From Volvox africanus (taxonomy: Eukaryota > Chlorophyta > Chlorophyceae > Chlamydomonadales > Volvocaceae), in the NCBI GenBank assembly GCA_030268105.1, contig BSDZ01000011.1:3559001-3623000 (forward strand): DNA of 64,000 bases. The letters run 5' to 3'. Shown in pieces: positions 1 to 9,056 of the stretch. Positions within the stretch are counted from its first letter, which is position 1, and the number at the start of each line of letters is the position of its first letter. The notes beneath the pieces are model-generated. The model was not told where the DNA came from. It saw only the letters and a program-made list of their open reading frames with translations, and ran no database searches. A program made the translations under genes and the position numbers.

Positions 1-540
1 CTACAACGCCGACGCCTGGTTCTCGGAGCCGGCTAATGTGGAATACCTTTGCAAGCAGAATGGCCTTTGGCTACGGACGGAGGGTGCAGCTACGCAAATC
101 GTCGTTCCGAACGACGACGCGCTACGCTTCGATATCCTTGCGCGGTTCCACGAGGACCCGTTAGCAGGACACCCTGGTAGCAAGCGGTTGGTCGAGTTGG
201 TGCAACGTTCATTCTGGTGGCCTCGTTTGGCAAAAGATGCGGCGAACTTCGTACAGACATGCAGTCTGTGCCAGCGCAATAAGGCTTTGTCCGGTAAGGG
301 CCATGGGTTGTTGCAACCGTTGCCTGTCCCGGATGCGCCTTGGGAAAGTGTTTCCATGGACTTCGTAGTCGTGCTGCCCAAAACTGAGGGGGGATATGAT
401 GCGGTGTTCGTTATGGTCGATCGCCTGATTAAGATGGTCCACCTAGCACCATGCACATCATCCTGCACGGCTGAGGAAACCGCACGCTTGTTTTTCAACA
501 ATGTGGTTCGGTTACACGGTGTTCCCAAAAACGTGATCTC
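1..540 (+). pseudogene. Family A pol remnant (integrase N-terminal half)
   Basis: Open in frame from the window edge. It encodes the RNase H/integrase linker, the integrase zinc-binding module (H..H..C..C, seen as [14 protein letters not shown] and CSLCQRNK) and the first part of the DDE core ([15 protein letters not shown], first catalytic Asp). It matches element C at 26141-26680 almost base for base. The frame stops where a family D LTR begins at 541, just before the second catalytic Asp (SDRGGQF in intact copies). It is therefore the left remnant of an A element into which element G inserted. The A sequence does not resume correctly on the other side of G (see 7004). Confidence 0.9.
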
Positions 541-1350
541 TGTTGTACGCCAGTTCGTTCACCGGTTGCATCGAAATAGGCCGCAATGCATCTGAACATC
601 ATGAAGCATAATACAATCATATTAGCATGATATACTCGAGTATATCTAGCTAATCAGGCATGTTACATTATCATTCACGATATCGCGCTGTCGGTCAACA
701 TGTTTGACTCGAGGCTGATAATTAATGCGCGATCTATCCATTGGCATTTTATATCACGTAATAATACTTTGAATATTATTACCTCATTTACGTCATAAAC
801 CATACGCGTATGTGAGAAGGCGACGATAGCGATGGTTGGGTCGGCAACCAAATATCGATATTCGGACCTTTGCATATTGCATGCGTTGCATCCAATAATA
901 TCACGGATGACACGATATTTAGAACAGTGCTACAAAGGTACTCACACTTGAGATCGGAATCCAGTGAGACCTGTACTGCGCATCGGTATCGCGACGTGAT
1001 AGGTGCGAGGATGGCCGCCTAGAGACTGAAGTCGGCTCGCGCTACTTTGGACCAAGTACCTGTGTACTTAACTCGATCTAATTTGCATACATACGATATA
1101 ATCATATATATTCGGCCTGAGCTATTCTAGCATTCCATCTGCAGCCGAGTGATGAACATTGCCCACGGGGTCTGACGGCGATCTACTGATTTGAAAATGA
1201 GGATTATTATAAGTTGAATCTTTCCTTAATCTTGAGTCTTCCGCTGTCACTTTACTCGCATTGAATCGCCTTGCTGTTTGTAAGCACGGTGCGCACTAGC
1301 TAACATTCAGACGTGCAGATTCAGTGCATGATTGAAGGAAGGATACAACA
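541..1350 (+). repeat. 5' LTR of element G (family D)
   Basis: An 810-bp LTR beginning TGTTGTACGC and ending GGATACAACA. It is recognised by matching the LTRs at 18258, 30710, 35975 and 36875. It contains several palindromes, including an ATATACTCGAGTATAT block and an AT-rich hairpin (AATAATA...TATTATT). It is followed directly by the primer-binding site. Confidence 0.93.
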
Positions 1351-1354
1351 AATT

Positions 1355-1372
1355 TGGTAGTGAGACCAGGTT
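1355..1372 (+). promoter_or_regulatory. Primer-binding site of element G
   Basis: Four bases inside the 5' LTR boundary the sequence reads TGGTAGTGAGACCAGG. The same position in other copies reads TGGTATCGAGACAGG (element A), TGGTATTGAGACGGG (H) and TGGTAGCGACACGG (E). The TGGTA start (tRNA CCA end plus two bases) and the overall shape resemble the initiator-Met tRNA site common in Ty3/gypsy elements, but the match is not exact. The tRNA identity is inference. Confidence 0.7.
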
Positions 1373-1418
1373 CATTCACGACTGTCTCATTGTCACTCAT
1401 CGGAAGTAGGTTCTCACG

Positions 1419-1781
1419 ATGGCAAGCGACGACGACACGTGCCGCAGCCCTTTAGACACCTTCGCTGAGGATCTTGGTCGCGCCGTCTTGGACGCCGCCG
1501 CTTCCGGTTTGTAATCCTAGATATCTGTTGGTAACTAGTTGCTGTATTCTCGTTGTGAGCTTGCATTGTGAGCCGCAGGTGAACGTACGCCAACATTAAA
1601 CGCTGTGTTGGCCGGACAATACTTAGACTCAGATCAGATTAAAGCTTTGATTCAGAAGACTACGGAGATAAGAGACGGCCTTACGGATTACGTCGCTTTT
1701 CTTCTCGAGCTACTCAGGAGTTCTGTCAGTATGCGAGTAATCGAAAATTCCTCTTGCGTTACCTGTCTACAGATCTTCTAG
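1419..1781 (+). CDS. Spliced pre-gag leader ORF of element G (96 aa)
   Basis: Exon 1 is 1419-1506 (ATG, 88 nt); intron 1507-1578 (GTTTGT...GCAG, 72 nt); exon 2 is 1579-1781. The spliced product contains SPLDTFAEDLGRAVLDAAAS, then a helical stretch KALIQKTTEIRDGLTDYV. Unspliced, translation stops two codons into the intron. Exon 1 is exactly 88 nt in three copies (here, 14666-14753 and 19244-19331), and the same splice phase restores the same protein pattern in both families. Function is unknown. It may be an upstream regulatory peptide or an N-terminal extension of Gag by a further splice that I could not resolve. It ends 34 bases before the gag ATG. Confidence 0.6.
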
Positions 1782-1815
1782 CAAATTCCTGTTCACCAGT
1801 AGAAGTTCGTGCCTT

Positions 1816-3054
1816 ATGTCGGGACGCGAAGATAGTTCCTATCTGGGCACCGCTACCCAACCCGATAGCAGTCTTGCCGCTAGACCTGTTTTTGCCGATC
1901 CTGATACTGTTGGGACTCGTATCATGTCTGACCCCAATGTTCTTCAGACCCCTTCACATTTAATTGTACCACTGTCGGCAGCGGCTACAACAAGTGAAGG
2001 AGTTGGAGCACAACGGGCTCCGGTAATACCCGCGGTGCAAGAACCCGTCGGAATACCGGAGGTAATGAAGTTGACTATCCCCGTGCCCAAGCTCAATATT
2101 TCCGCTGACGAAAAGGCAAAGAATTCAGGGCATAGTGTCGCGGATAGGACTCGGGCTTACGTTCGTGACGCTAGGCAATATCTGCAAGCGGTGCACAGCG
2201 GGGGATGCGATTCTATTAAATGCCTGTTCGTTGGGAATACCCTCGAGGGTGCCGCAAAGGATTGGTATGACGAATGGACCACCGCTAGGGGCAAGTACAC
2301 GTTCGATAACCTGATCGATGCTCTCCTCGCCCGCTTTGCTACGGAAGTTCGCTCGCGTAGTAATGAGGCTCGTAAGACGCTGGCACAAGGCACGTACCAT
2401 ATGCGTCCACACGAGACCGTTCCTGCTTATCAGTCCCATTTTGAGGCCCTGATAACCCCTATTGTTAACTTTCCTGAGGAGGATCGTATCTTCTGGTTTC
2501 ATCGTGGTCTCACGGAGTCCCTTGCGTGGTGGTGTGCCACTGATCTCAGTGGAATTCCATTCTCATCTTATGATGCTTTAGTAGCTTTTGCCAGAGGTGC
2601 AGAAGTTCGAAACTTGGCTGGAAAAGACGCTAAGCAAATTAATCCTCGTATTCATGCGATGCGAGCGCAGGAACCACCTTCGGAGTCGACACCGAAGGAC
2701 CAGTGTTCCGATCGTCAACGCTCCGCGGCGGCCGTGCATACCGTTCGAAAGGAAAGACGGTATGATAATCGCGGACGTCAAAGCCCAAGCAATCGTGGGT
2801 CTGCGGGAGCTGGGCCGAGCTCGGGCCATGCGAAAGGAAAGCAAAGAGAGAGAGCGCCGTCTGTAGCTGCAATGCAGAACGCGGCTCCTAGTGTTAAGAA
2901 GCCCCGGACAGACGATCCTTATATGCAAAAGTGGGAGTGCCGATGTTCGGAGTTTGACCGTCGGAAGTTCGCTAATCTTTGCTTGAGGTGTGCGGGAGAG
3001 CACCCTACTCTCGACTGCTCTCTTTTACCACCTTTCGTACCTAAGACGACTTAG
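1816..3054 (+). CDS. Gag polyprotein, element G
   Basis: Intact 412-aa frame from ATG (MSGREDSS) to UAG. The central part is the Ty3-type capsid region (KCLFVGNTLEGAAKDWYDEW, FWFHRGL). It is followed by a basic low-complexity stretch and a C-terminal zinc knuckle CLRCAGEHPTLDC with spacing C-x2-C-x3-H-x4-C, one residue shorter than the usual C-x2-C-x4-H-x4-C. Gag would assemble the cytoplasmic particle and package RNA. Pol follows in the same frame after the UAG, so a fusion by readthrough is possible. About as long as Gag of element A, to which it is clearly related but diverged. Confidence 0.9.
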   Translation: MSGREDSSYLGTATQPDSSLAARPVFADPDTVGTRIMSDPNVLQTPSHLIVPLSAAATTSEGVGAQRAPVIPAVQEPVGIPEVMKLTIPVPKLNISADEKAKNSGHSVADRTRAYVRDARQYLQAVHSGGCDSIKCLFVGNTLEGAAKDWYDEWTTARGKYTFDNLIDALLARFATEVRSRSNEARKTLAQGTYHMRPHETVPAYQSHFEALITPIVNFPEEDRIFWFHRGLTESLAWWCATDLSGIPFSSYDALVAFARGAEVRNLAGKDAKQINPRIHAMRAQEPPSESTPKDQCSDRQRSAAAVHTVRKERRYDNRGRQSPSNRGSAGAGPSSGHAKGKQRERAPSVAAMQNAAPSVKKPRTDDPYMQKWECRCSEFDRRKFANLCLRCAGEHPTLDCSLLPPFVPKTT

Positions 3055-3093
3055 GAAGTTGCCCGGGATGTGGAGGAAGGGACTTCTCCCGGG
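3052..3093 (+). promoter_or_regulatory. Gag-pol UAG with downstream stem-loop (readthrough signal), element G
   Basis: UAG at 3052-3054, 7-nt spacer, stem CCCGGGA (3062-3068), 18-nt loop, stem TCCCGGG (3087-3093). Pol continues in the gag frame with no other stop in between. The same geometry is found at 13080-13121 (minus) and 23547-23588, where the last pair of the stem is U-A instead of A-U. Layout resembles gammaretroviral UAG readthrough sites. Readthrough itself is inferred. Confidence 0.75.
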
Positions 3094-6000
3094 ATTGAAG
3101 AGAGTGAATGTGGCCGCTGGCCATCGTTGCGTCCGGCTGTAAGGGCCCTTTTACCTTCTGTTTTTGGACAAATCGAGTGGGCTATCGAGCGACGTTTTTC
3201 GCTTGACGGGCGCACGGGCCTAAACCATTTCGACCCGCTGTGTAATTTGTTTGCACCGCGTTGCCCTCTTTCTTCCCTCGATTTAGCTGGCCACGTTACT
3301 TTATTTATCCCTTCATCTTCCCGTGAGCTGTGCGAGCAGCTCACCAGATACAAGAGGTATCACCGTCGAAATCCGGACACTGCAGCTTGTATATTAATTC
3401 CCTCTTTTAGCCAACGTAAAGTGGCATCTTTATTGGAAGGTATGCAATGTGTCCTCCGATTCGAGTCGGGCACCACTTTGTTTAACGGTGTGGATGTGAC
3501 GGGTAAACCGACGATGCTGCCTAAACTACCTTATGCTGCTGAAGTTTGGTTTGAGGCCCCTCTTTTAAATCCTACCAGGTTCGAGCCTGCTATAGGATCC
3601 CTTTTACTTTCCGCGGAGTCGACTCCGACAGGGAATCGTGTCCCTATTATCGAAATCGGCCTCGGAGGTCGGCTGATGAAGGCGCTCGTGGATACCGGTG
3701 CCAGCGATGACTTCATCTCGGCAAAGGAGGTGAATGCTTTGGGGTTGACCCCTCAGTCGTCTGATTGTGCACAGGTTACCCTCGCTGATGGAGGTAAGCA
3801 TCCCATCGTGGGCAGGATCACCCTGAGCCTATCGATAGGCCCTCTGCGTGTTAGGGCCCAACTGTATGTGCTACAAGGTCTCTCGGACATTGGTGCCGCG
3901 ACATTATGACAGTACCGCGCGCGCATCAATATGGAGTCCACCACACTTAGTTTGTGCAAAGGGAACCTATCGCATAAGGTACCTTGTCTGTCGTACCAAG
4001 ATGTCACACCAGAGGAGGGCGGAACTGTTGCGGAGCCTGAGGTTAATTTCGCTTTGGCGGCGATCGTCAGCGGATGTCAAGAACCCAAGCTAATTGGGCG
4101 CAAGGAAACCGATCGGATGATATGGAAAGGCGCCCATGTGTTGCTTATGAGGCCACGGGTGCAATCGAATGCTACCACCGCGCAGTCCACCGTGAAGGAT
4201 CTTTAGGTCGAAGCCCTCCTGCATAAATATGCTGATGTCTTTGACGACATCCCAGGGCTCCCACCTATGCGACCTGTTGACCATACGATCCCTAGTGTGC
4301 CCGAGCACAACCCGTTTCACGACCTATGTACAGGTTAAGCCCGATGGAGCTAGATGAAGTGAAGCGGCAAGTGGGGGATCTGCTCGCAAAGGGTATGATT
4401 CGGCCCAGCACATCACCATATTCTGCGCTGATATTGTTTGTTGGTAAGAAGGATGGGACGTTGCGCATGTGCATGGATTATCGGGGCTTGAATGCGACTA
4501 CGATTAAAAATCGCTATACTTTGCCACGCGTTGATGACCTGCTCGATAAGCTGAAGGGCTCAGCTTATTTTTCCTCGATTGACCTTCAACAAGGGTATAA
4601 TCAGATACGCATTGCTGCCTCTGATATTCCGAAAACCGCTTTTTGGACCCCCTTTGGTCACTTTGAGTACACGGTCTTGTCGTTTGGACTTACTAATGCG
4701 CCCGCCACATTTCAAGCAGTGATGGATCGCATGTTCAGACCATATATCGACAGGTTCGTCGTTTGCTATTTGGATGATATTTTAATATATTCCAAGACGC
4801 GAGAGGAGCACCTGAAGCATCTCGAGCTCGTGCTTGAGGTGATGAAGCGGGAGCAATTGTTTGCTAAACGCGCCAAGTGTTTTTGGGCGCAGCCTCAGGT
4901 GGAGTATTTGGGCCACATCGTGTCGGCCACTGGAATAAGGATGGACCCTCGGAAAGTAGCTGTGGTTCGCGAGTGGCCCGCGCCGCAGAATCTCACCGAA
5001 CTACGCCAGTTCTTGGGTTTGACCAACTACTTCCATAAGTTTATCAATAAATACTCCATTATTGCGGCCCCACTTACGAATTTGACGAAGAAAGGAGGTT
5101 TCACTTCCCTCAAAGCCTGGACACCCGCGTGTCAGCGGGTATTCGAAGAGCTCAAGCGAATCGTCACTGACGACGTTACCCTCTCTTTCCCTGATTACTC
5201 GTTGCCATTCCGTGTTGAAGTTGTATCGGATGCTTCCTTGCATGGAAGTGGCGCTGTATTGTTGCAGGAAGGACGACCGATCGCCTTCACGAGTAAGAAG
5301 TTCTCGGGTGCAGAGATCCGATATACAACCGGAGAGCAGGAGCTGTTGGCAGCTCTACATGAAGTGGATCCATGGTTTGCTTTACCAAGTAATGTGGAGC
5401 ATCTGCACAAGCGCAACGATTTGTGGCTATGGAAAGATGGGTCGACCACACAAATCGTCGTGCCGAACGACGACGCTTTGCGCTACGATATTCTTGCACG
5501 GTTCCACGAGGATCTGTTAGCAGGACATCCTGGAAGTACGCGTCTGGCAGAGCTCGTACGACGCTCATTCTGGTGGCCGCGCGTGGTGAAGGATGCGGAA
5601 AACTTCGTGCAAAGGTGCAGTTTATGTCAGCGCAATAAAGCACTATCCGGTAAGGGCCAGGGTTTGTTACAACCTTTACCTATACCTGATGCCCCTTGGG
5701 AAAGTGTTTCTATGGACTTTGTAGTCGTGCTGCCCAAAACTGAGGGGGGATACGACTCGGTGTTCGTTATGGTCGATCGCTTGACCAAGATGGTTCACTT
5801 AGCCCCCTGCACCTCGTCTTGCACCGCTGAGCAAACAGCACGATTATTTTTCGATAACGTGGTCCGATTACACGGCGTTCCTAAAAATGTGATATCCGAT
5901 CGAGGCGGTCAATTCACATCAAAGTTTTGGGAAGCGCTATGTCAACTCGTCATTATGCGCGTTCATTTGAGCACAGCATATCATCCACAATCCGATGGGA

Positions 6001-6806
6001 AAACTGAACGCACAAATCGCACGCTGGGCGACATGTTGAGGAATTTCGCGGGGCGCACACCCTCTGTTTGGGATACATTTCTGACTTCGGCAGAATTCGC
6101 GCTTAACAACGCTGTTAACCGCTCTACAGGTCAAAGCCCTTTCTTTCTGAAATATGGATTCCATCCTGCGCTACCCGTGTGGCGAGAGTTGGAGATAAAT
6201 ATCCCAGCGGCTAAAACCTTTGCCAAGTCGTTCCTATCACGCATGACAGACGCGAAGGCATGCTTGGACGCGGCACAACAACGGACGACGGACTATTATA
6301 ATAAATCCAAACGAGACGTAACATTTTCGGTGGGACAAATGGTATTATTGAGCACTAAGAACTTGCGTTCGCTCGCTGACGGTTCCCGTAAATTGTTACC
6401 TCGCTGGATTGGTCCATATTCCGTTGTTCGCATGGTAGGAAACGTAGCTGTGGAGCTATCCCTACCTTCTGACATGAATATCCACCCCACGTTTCATATT
6501 TCCCTCATCCGCCCTTATCACGGCACGACGCCCATTACAAACGACACCGATGCCCCTGCAGTAATGGACCCCGGTCCCGAGACCTGGATCGCAGGCAAGC
6601 AAAAAGTGTATGATGTGGAGCGAATATTGGATTATCGGGTTCGTCGTATAGGTCGACAACGACGAAAGCTTAAGGTGCACGAATATCTGGTCAAGTGGAC
6701 CGGCTATTCCAGCGAGCATAATTCGTGGGAGCCGATGTGTAACTTCTCGCCGGAAATGAAGCCCCTGTTGGAGGAAGCTCGTCTACGTGCCACGCAGACC
6801 CAATGA
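3055..6806 (+). pseudogene. Pol of element G, broken (PR, RT, IN, chromodomain; RNase H deleted)
   Basis: Protease [10 protein letters not shown] lies near 3693. A CGA to TGA stop sits at about 3907, an in-frame TAG at 4204, and a frameshift near 4290. From 4326 a long 826-aa frame carries reverse transcriptase ([22 protein letters not shown]). The RNase H start follows, but at about 5357 it jumps from EQELLAALH straight to VDPWFA. About 95 residues (TDHKPL through the RNase H/integrase linker) are lost in frame. Integrase is complete (HHCC module, first Asp in [22 protein letters not shown], Glu in the TERTNRTL region), then the GPY/F module and a C-terminal chromodomain ending at 6806. Confidence 0.9.
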
Positions 6807-6830
6807 TCTTCACAGTCGATGCTGTTTGAT

Positions 6831-6864
6831 GCAGCGAGGACGCTGCATACGGGAGGGGGGATAG
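6831..6864 (+). promoter_or_regulatory. Polypurine tract with adjacent hairpin, element G
   Basis: GCAGCGAGGACGCTGC (6831-6846) is a 6-bp perfect stem with a 4-base loop. It is followed by ATAC and the purine run GGGAGGGGGGATAG just before the 3' LTR. The purine run is the usual plus-strand DNA primer. The hairpin is repeated at the same place in elements A, B and C. Confidence 0.8.
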
Positions 6865-6865
6865 T

Positions 6866-7003
6866 TGTTGTACGCCGGTTCGTTCACCGGTTGCATCAAA
6901 ATCGGCCGCAACGCATTTAAGCATTGTGAAGCATGATACAATCATATTAGCATGATATACTCAAGTATATCTAGCTAATCAGGCATGTTACATTATCATT
7001 CAC
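6866..7003 (+). repeat. Truncated 3' LTR of element G
   Basis: Starts TGTTGTACGCCGG like the 5' LTR and matches its first 138 bp up to CATTATCATTCACG. It then switches to family A integrase sequence. The junction shares the short string TCGCGCTG between both parents, consistent with microhomology-mediated deletion or recombination. Confidence 0.85.
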
Positions 7004-8144
7004 GTAGTCGCGCTGCCCAAAACTGAGGGGGGATATGATGCGGTGTTCGTTATGGTCGATCGTCTGACTAAGATGGTTCACCTAGCACCATGCACATCAT
7101 CCTGCACGGCTGAGCAAACCGCACGCTTGTTTTTAGACAATGTAGTTCGGTTACATGGTGTTCCCAAAAACGTGATCTCGGACCGCGGTGGGCAGTTCAC
7201 GTCTAAGTTTTGGGAAGCGCTCTGCAAGCTAGTTGGCATGCGCGTCAACCTGAGCACAGCGTACCACCCGCAGACTGATGGTCAAACCGAACGCACAAAC
7301 CGCACGTTGGGTGATATGTTGCGCAATTATGCTGGTCGCACACCTCTCGTTTGGGATACGTATTTGACTGCGGCAGAATTCGCGCTTAACAACGCTGTTA
7401 ACCGCTCTACAGGCAAAAGTCCGTTCTTTCTCAACTACGGATTTCATCCTGCGCTACCCGTGTGGCGTGAGTTGGAAGTGAACGTGCCTGCTGCGAAGCT
7501 TTTTGCCAAGTCTTTTATGTCCCGAATCACAGACGCGAAGTCGTGTTTGGACGCGGCCCAGCAACAAACGATGGAGTTCTACAACAAATCCAAGCAGGAT
7601 GTGACGTTTTCGGAAGGGCAACTCGTGTTGCTAAGCACCAAGAACTTGCGTACCTTGGCCGACGGATCCCGAAAACTTTTACCCCGCTGGATTGGTCCGT
7701 ATCCTGTCCTGCGCATGGTTGGGAATGTGGCTGTGGAGCTTGCATTGCCCGCTGATATGACCATTCACCCCACATTTCACGTATCGCTTGTCCGTCCTTA
7801 TCGTGGCAACCCGTCCCTGAGCCTGCTAACACCCCCGCAGTGATCGAACCAGTTCCCGAGACCTGGATCGCTGGTAAACAGAAGTTTTACGATGTGGAGC
7901 GGGTGTTAGATTATCGTGCGCGTCGTGTGGGCCGACACCGACGTAAGCGGACAGTACACGAGTACTTGGTCAAGTGGACAGGGTATACCAGCGAGCACAA
8001 CTCGTGGGAACCGGCACGCAACTTCTCACAGGACATGAAGCCTCTGCTCGAAGAAGCCCGCAAACGTGCCACGCAAGCCCAATGACCCCTGTAGTTGATG
8101 CTGTATGAAGCAGCGAGGACGCTGCATACGGGAGGGGGGATAAT
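7004..8144 (+). pseudogene. Remnant B: family A integrase core and chromodomain, frameshifted
   Basis: Open from the G junction to 7843. It carries the integrase core ([25 protein letters not shown]) and the GPY/F module ([16 protein letters not shown]). A 4-nt deletion near 7806 shifts the frame, and the chromodomain (YDVERVLDY...[17 protein letters not shown]) continues at 7840-8085. The same deletion is present in element C, so B and C descend from one damaged copy. A hairpin (8110-8125) and purine tract GGGAGGGGGGAT precede the 3' LTR at 8145. Confidence 0.88.
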
Positions 8145-8173
8145 TGTTGTGCCACGGTTCGTTTCCCGCCGAT
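8145..8173 (+). repeat. 3' LTR of remnant B, left piece (family A)
   Basis: TGTTGTGCCACGGTTC start of a family A LTR, interrupted after 29 bp by insertion of element A. The LTR resumes at 15646. The last five bases (CCGAT, 8169-8173) are the left target-site duplication. Confidence 0.92.
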
Positions 8174-8997
8174 TGTTGTACCTCTCGTTCGCGTTTGCTC
8201 ATAAGTATCTGCACGTCTGGAGACTATCGACACCGATGCGCGAGCACTTGCAAGTACAGCAAGGCAAGCGAGAGCAAACAGAGACAGCGGAAGACTTCAA
8301 GACGAAGAGAGATATAACTTACAGTCTTACGGATCAGAACGATGCAATGGACGAAATCGCCGTCAGCGCCGGAAGCAAGCAATCATCACGCGGCGGTGAT
8401 TAGCGAAGTTCAGGCTTAGCTCGGGCTAAGTAGAATAGTGTATAGAAATAGTAATATAGAACACACGAGTGTTCTCCGGTATCGAATGTCTTGTCTAGCT
8501 TAGCCGTCCTCGCATCTGTTATACTCGCAGCATCGCAGTGCCGTACGATTCACATTAGGAGGCCGATCCTAGATGTGACAACCCTACTGCGTCTAGGCGA
8601 TGTCTACGCATAACAACGTATAAGCCTTTCCGGCATTCGCATGATGCAAGGGTCCGGATAACGATATCCGGTTGCAGGGCATGTATCGCGACGAGTGCGG
8701 CGCTCTCAACGTGTGCTTAAATGAAGTAATATTATATCAGATAATATTACTTATCGTTTCGTAGCACGAGCATAATGCGCACTTCAATGATTCGGTCATC
8801 CATGCATGCTGGGCGGATTTGCCATGATGCGATGTCGCGATGGATAATGACAACATGCCAGATGCATATATAAATGTATGCGAATACATTTATATCATGC
8901 AGATTCATTCATGTGTAATGCGTTCATCACAAAAGCACTTCGTCTCGTAGGATCGCGTCGACCTACGCGTCGGCGGAAAATGAACCGTAGCACAACA
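8174..8997 (-). repeat. 3' LTR of element A
   Basis: 824 bp, TGTTGTAC...GCACAACA on the plus strand. Nearly identical to 14821-15645; the differences I saw are T/G at about 8422 and one missing A at about 8450. It contains an AAGTAATATTAT...ATAATATTACTT hairpin and several smaller inverted repeats. Confidence 0.95.
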
Positions 8998-9032
8998 ATT
9001 ATCCCCCCTCCCGTATGCAGCGTCCTCGCTGC
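8998..9032 (-). promoter_or_regulatory. Polypurine tract and hairpin, element A
   Basis: On the minus strand: GCAGCGAGGACGCTGC (9032-9017, 6-bp stem), then ATAC and GGGAGGGGGGATAAT next to the LTR. Expected site for plus-strand priming of reverse transcription. The adjoining hairpin is conserved in other copies. Confidence 0.82.
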
Positions 9033-9056
9033 ATCATACAGCATCGACTGCAGGGG

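Larger units (their letters stand above)
541..7003 (+). mobile_element. LTR retrotransposon G (Ty3/gypsy chromovirus, family D), defective
   Basis: Order along the plus strand: 5' LTR 541-1350, primer-binding site, spliced leader ORF, gag 1816-3054, in-frame UAG, pol 3055-6806, purine tract, truncated 3' LTR 6866-7003. The gag frame is intact. Pol carries two in-frame stops, a frameshift and a deletion of most of RNase H, so this copy cannot be autonomous. The 3' LTR breaks off after about 138 bp and joins family A integrase sequence, so no target duplication can be recovered. The base before the 5' LTR is the end of an A integrase codon run (ATCTC). Confidence 0.9.

Noticed and set aside
8095..8403. 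Open frames of 60-110 codons inside LTRs (also 14820-15050, 15526-15720, 22003-22290, 27298-27753)
   Set aside because: They run across LTR boundaries and recur only because the LTRs recur. They show no coding pattern and are explained by the repeats.
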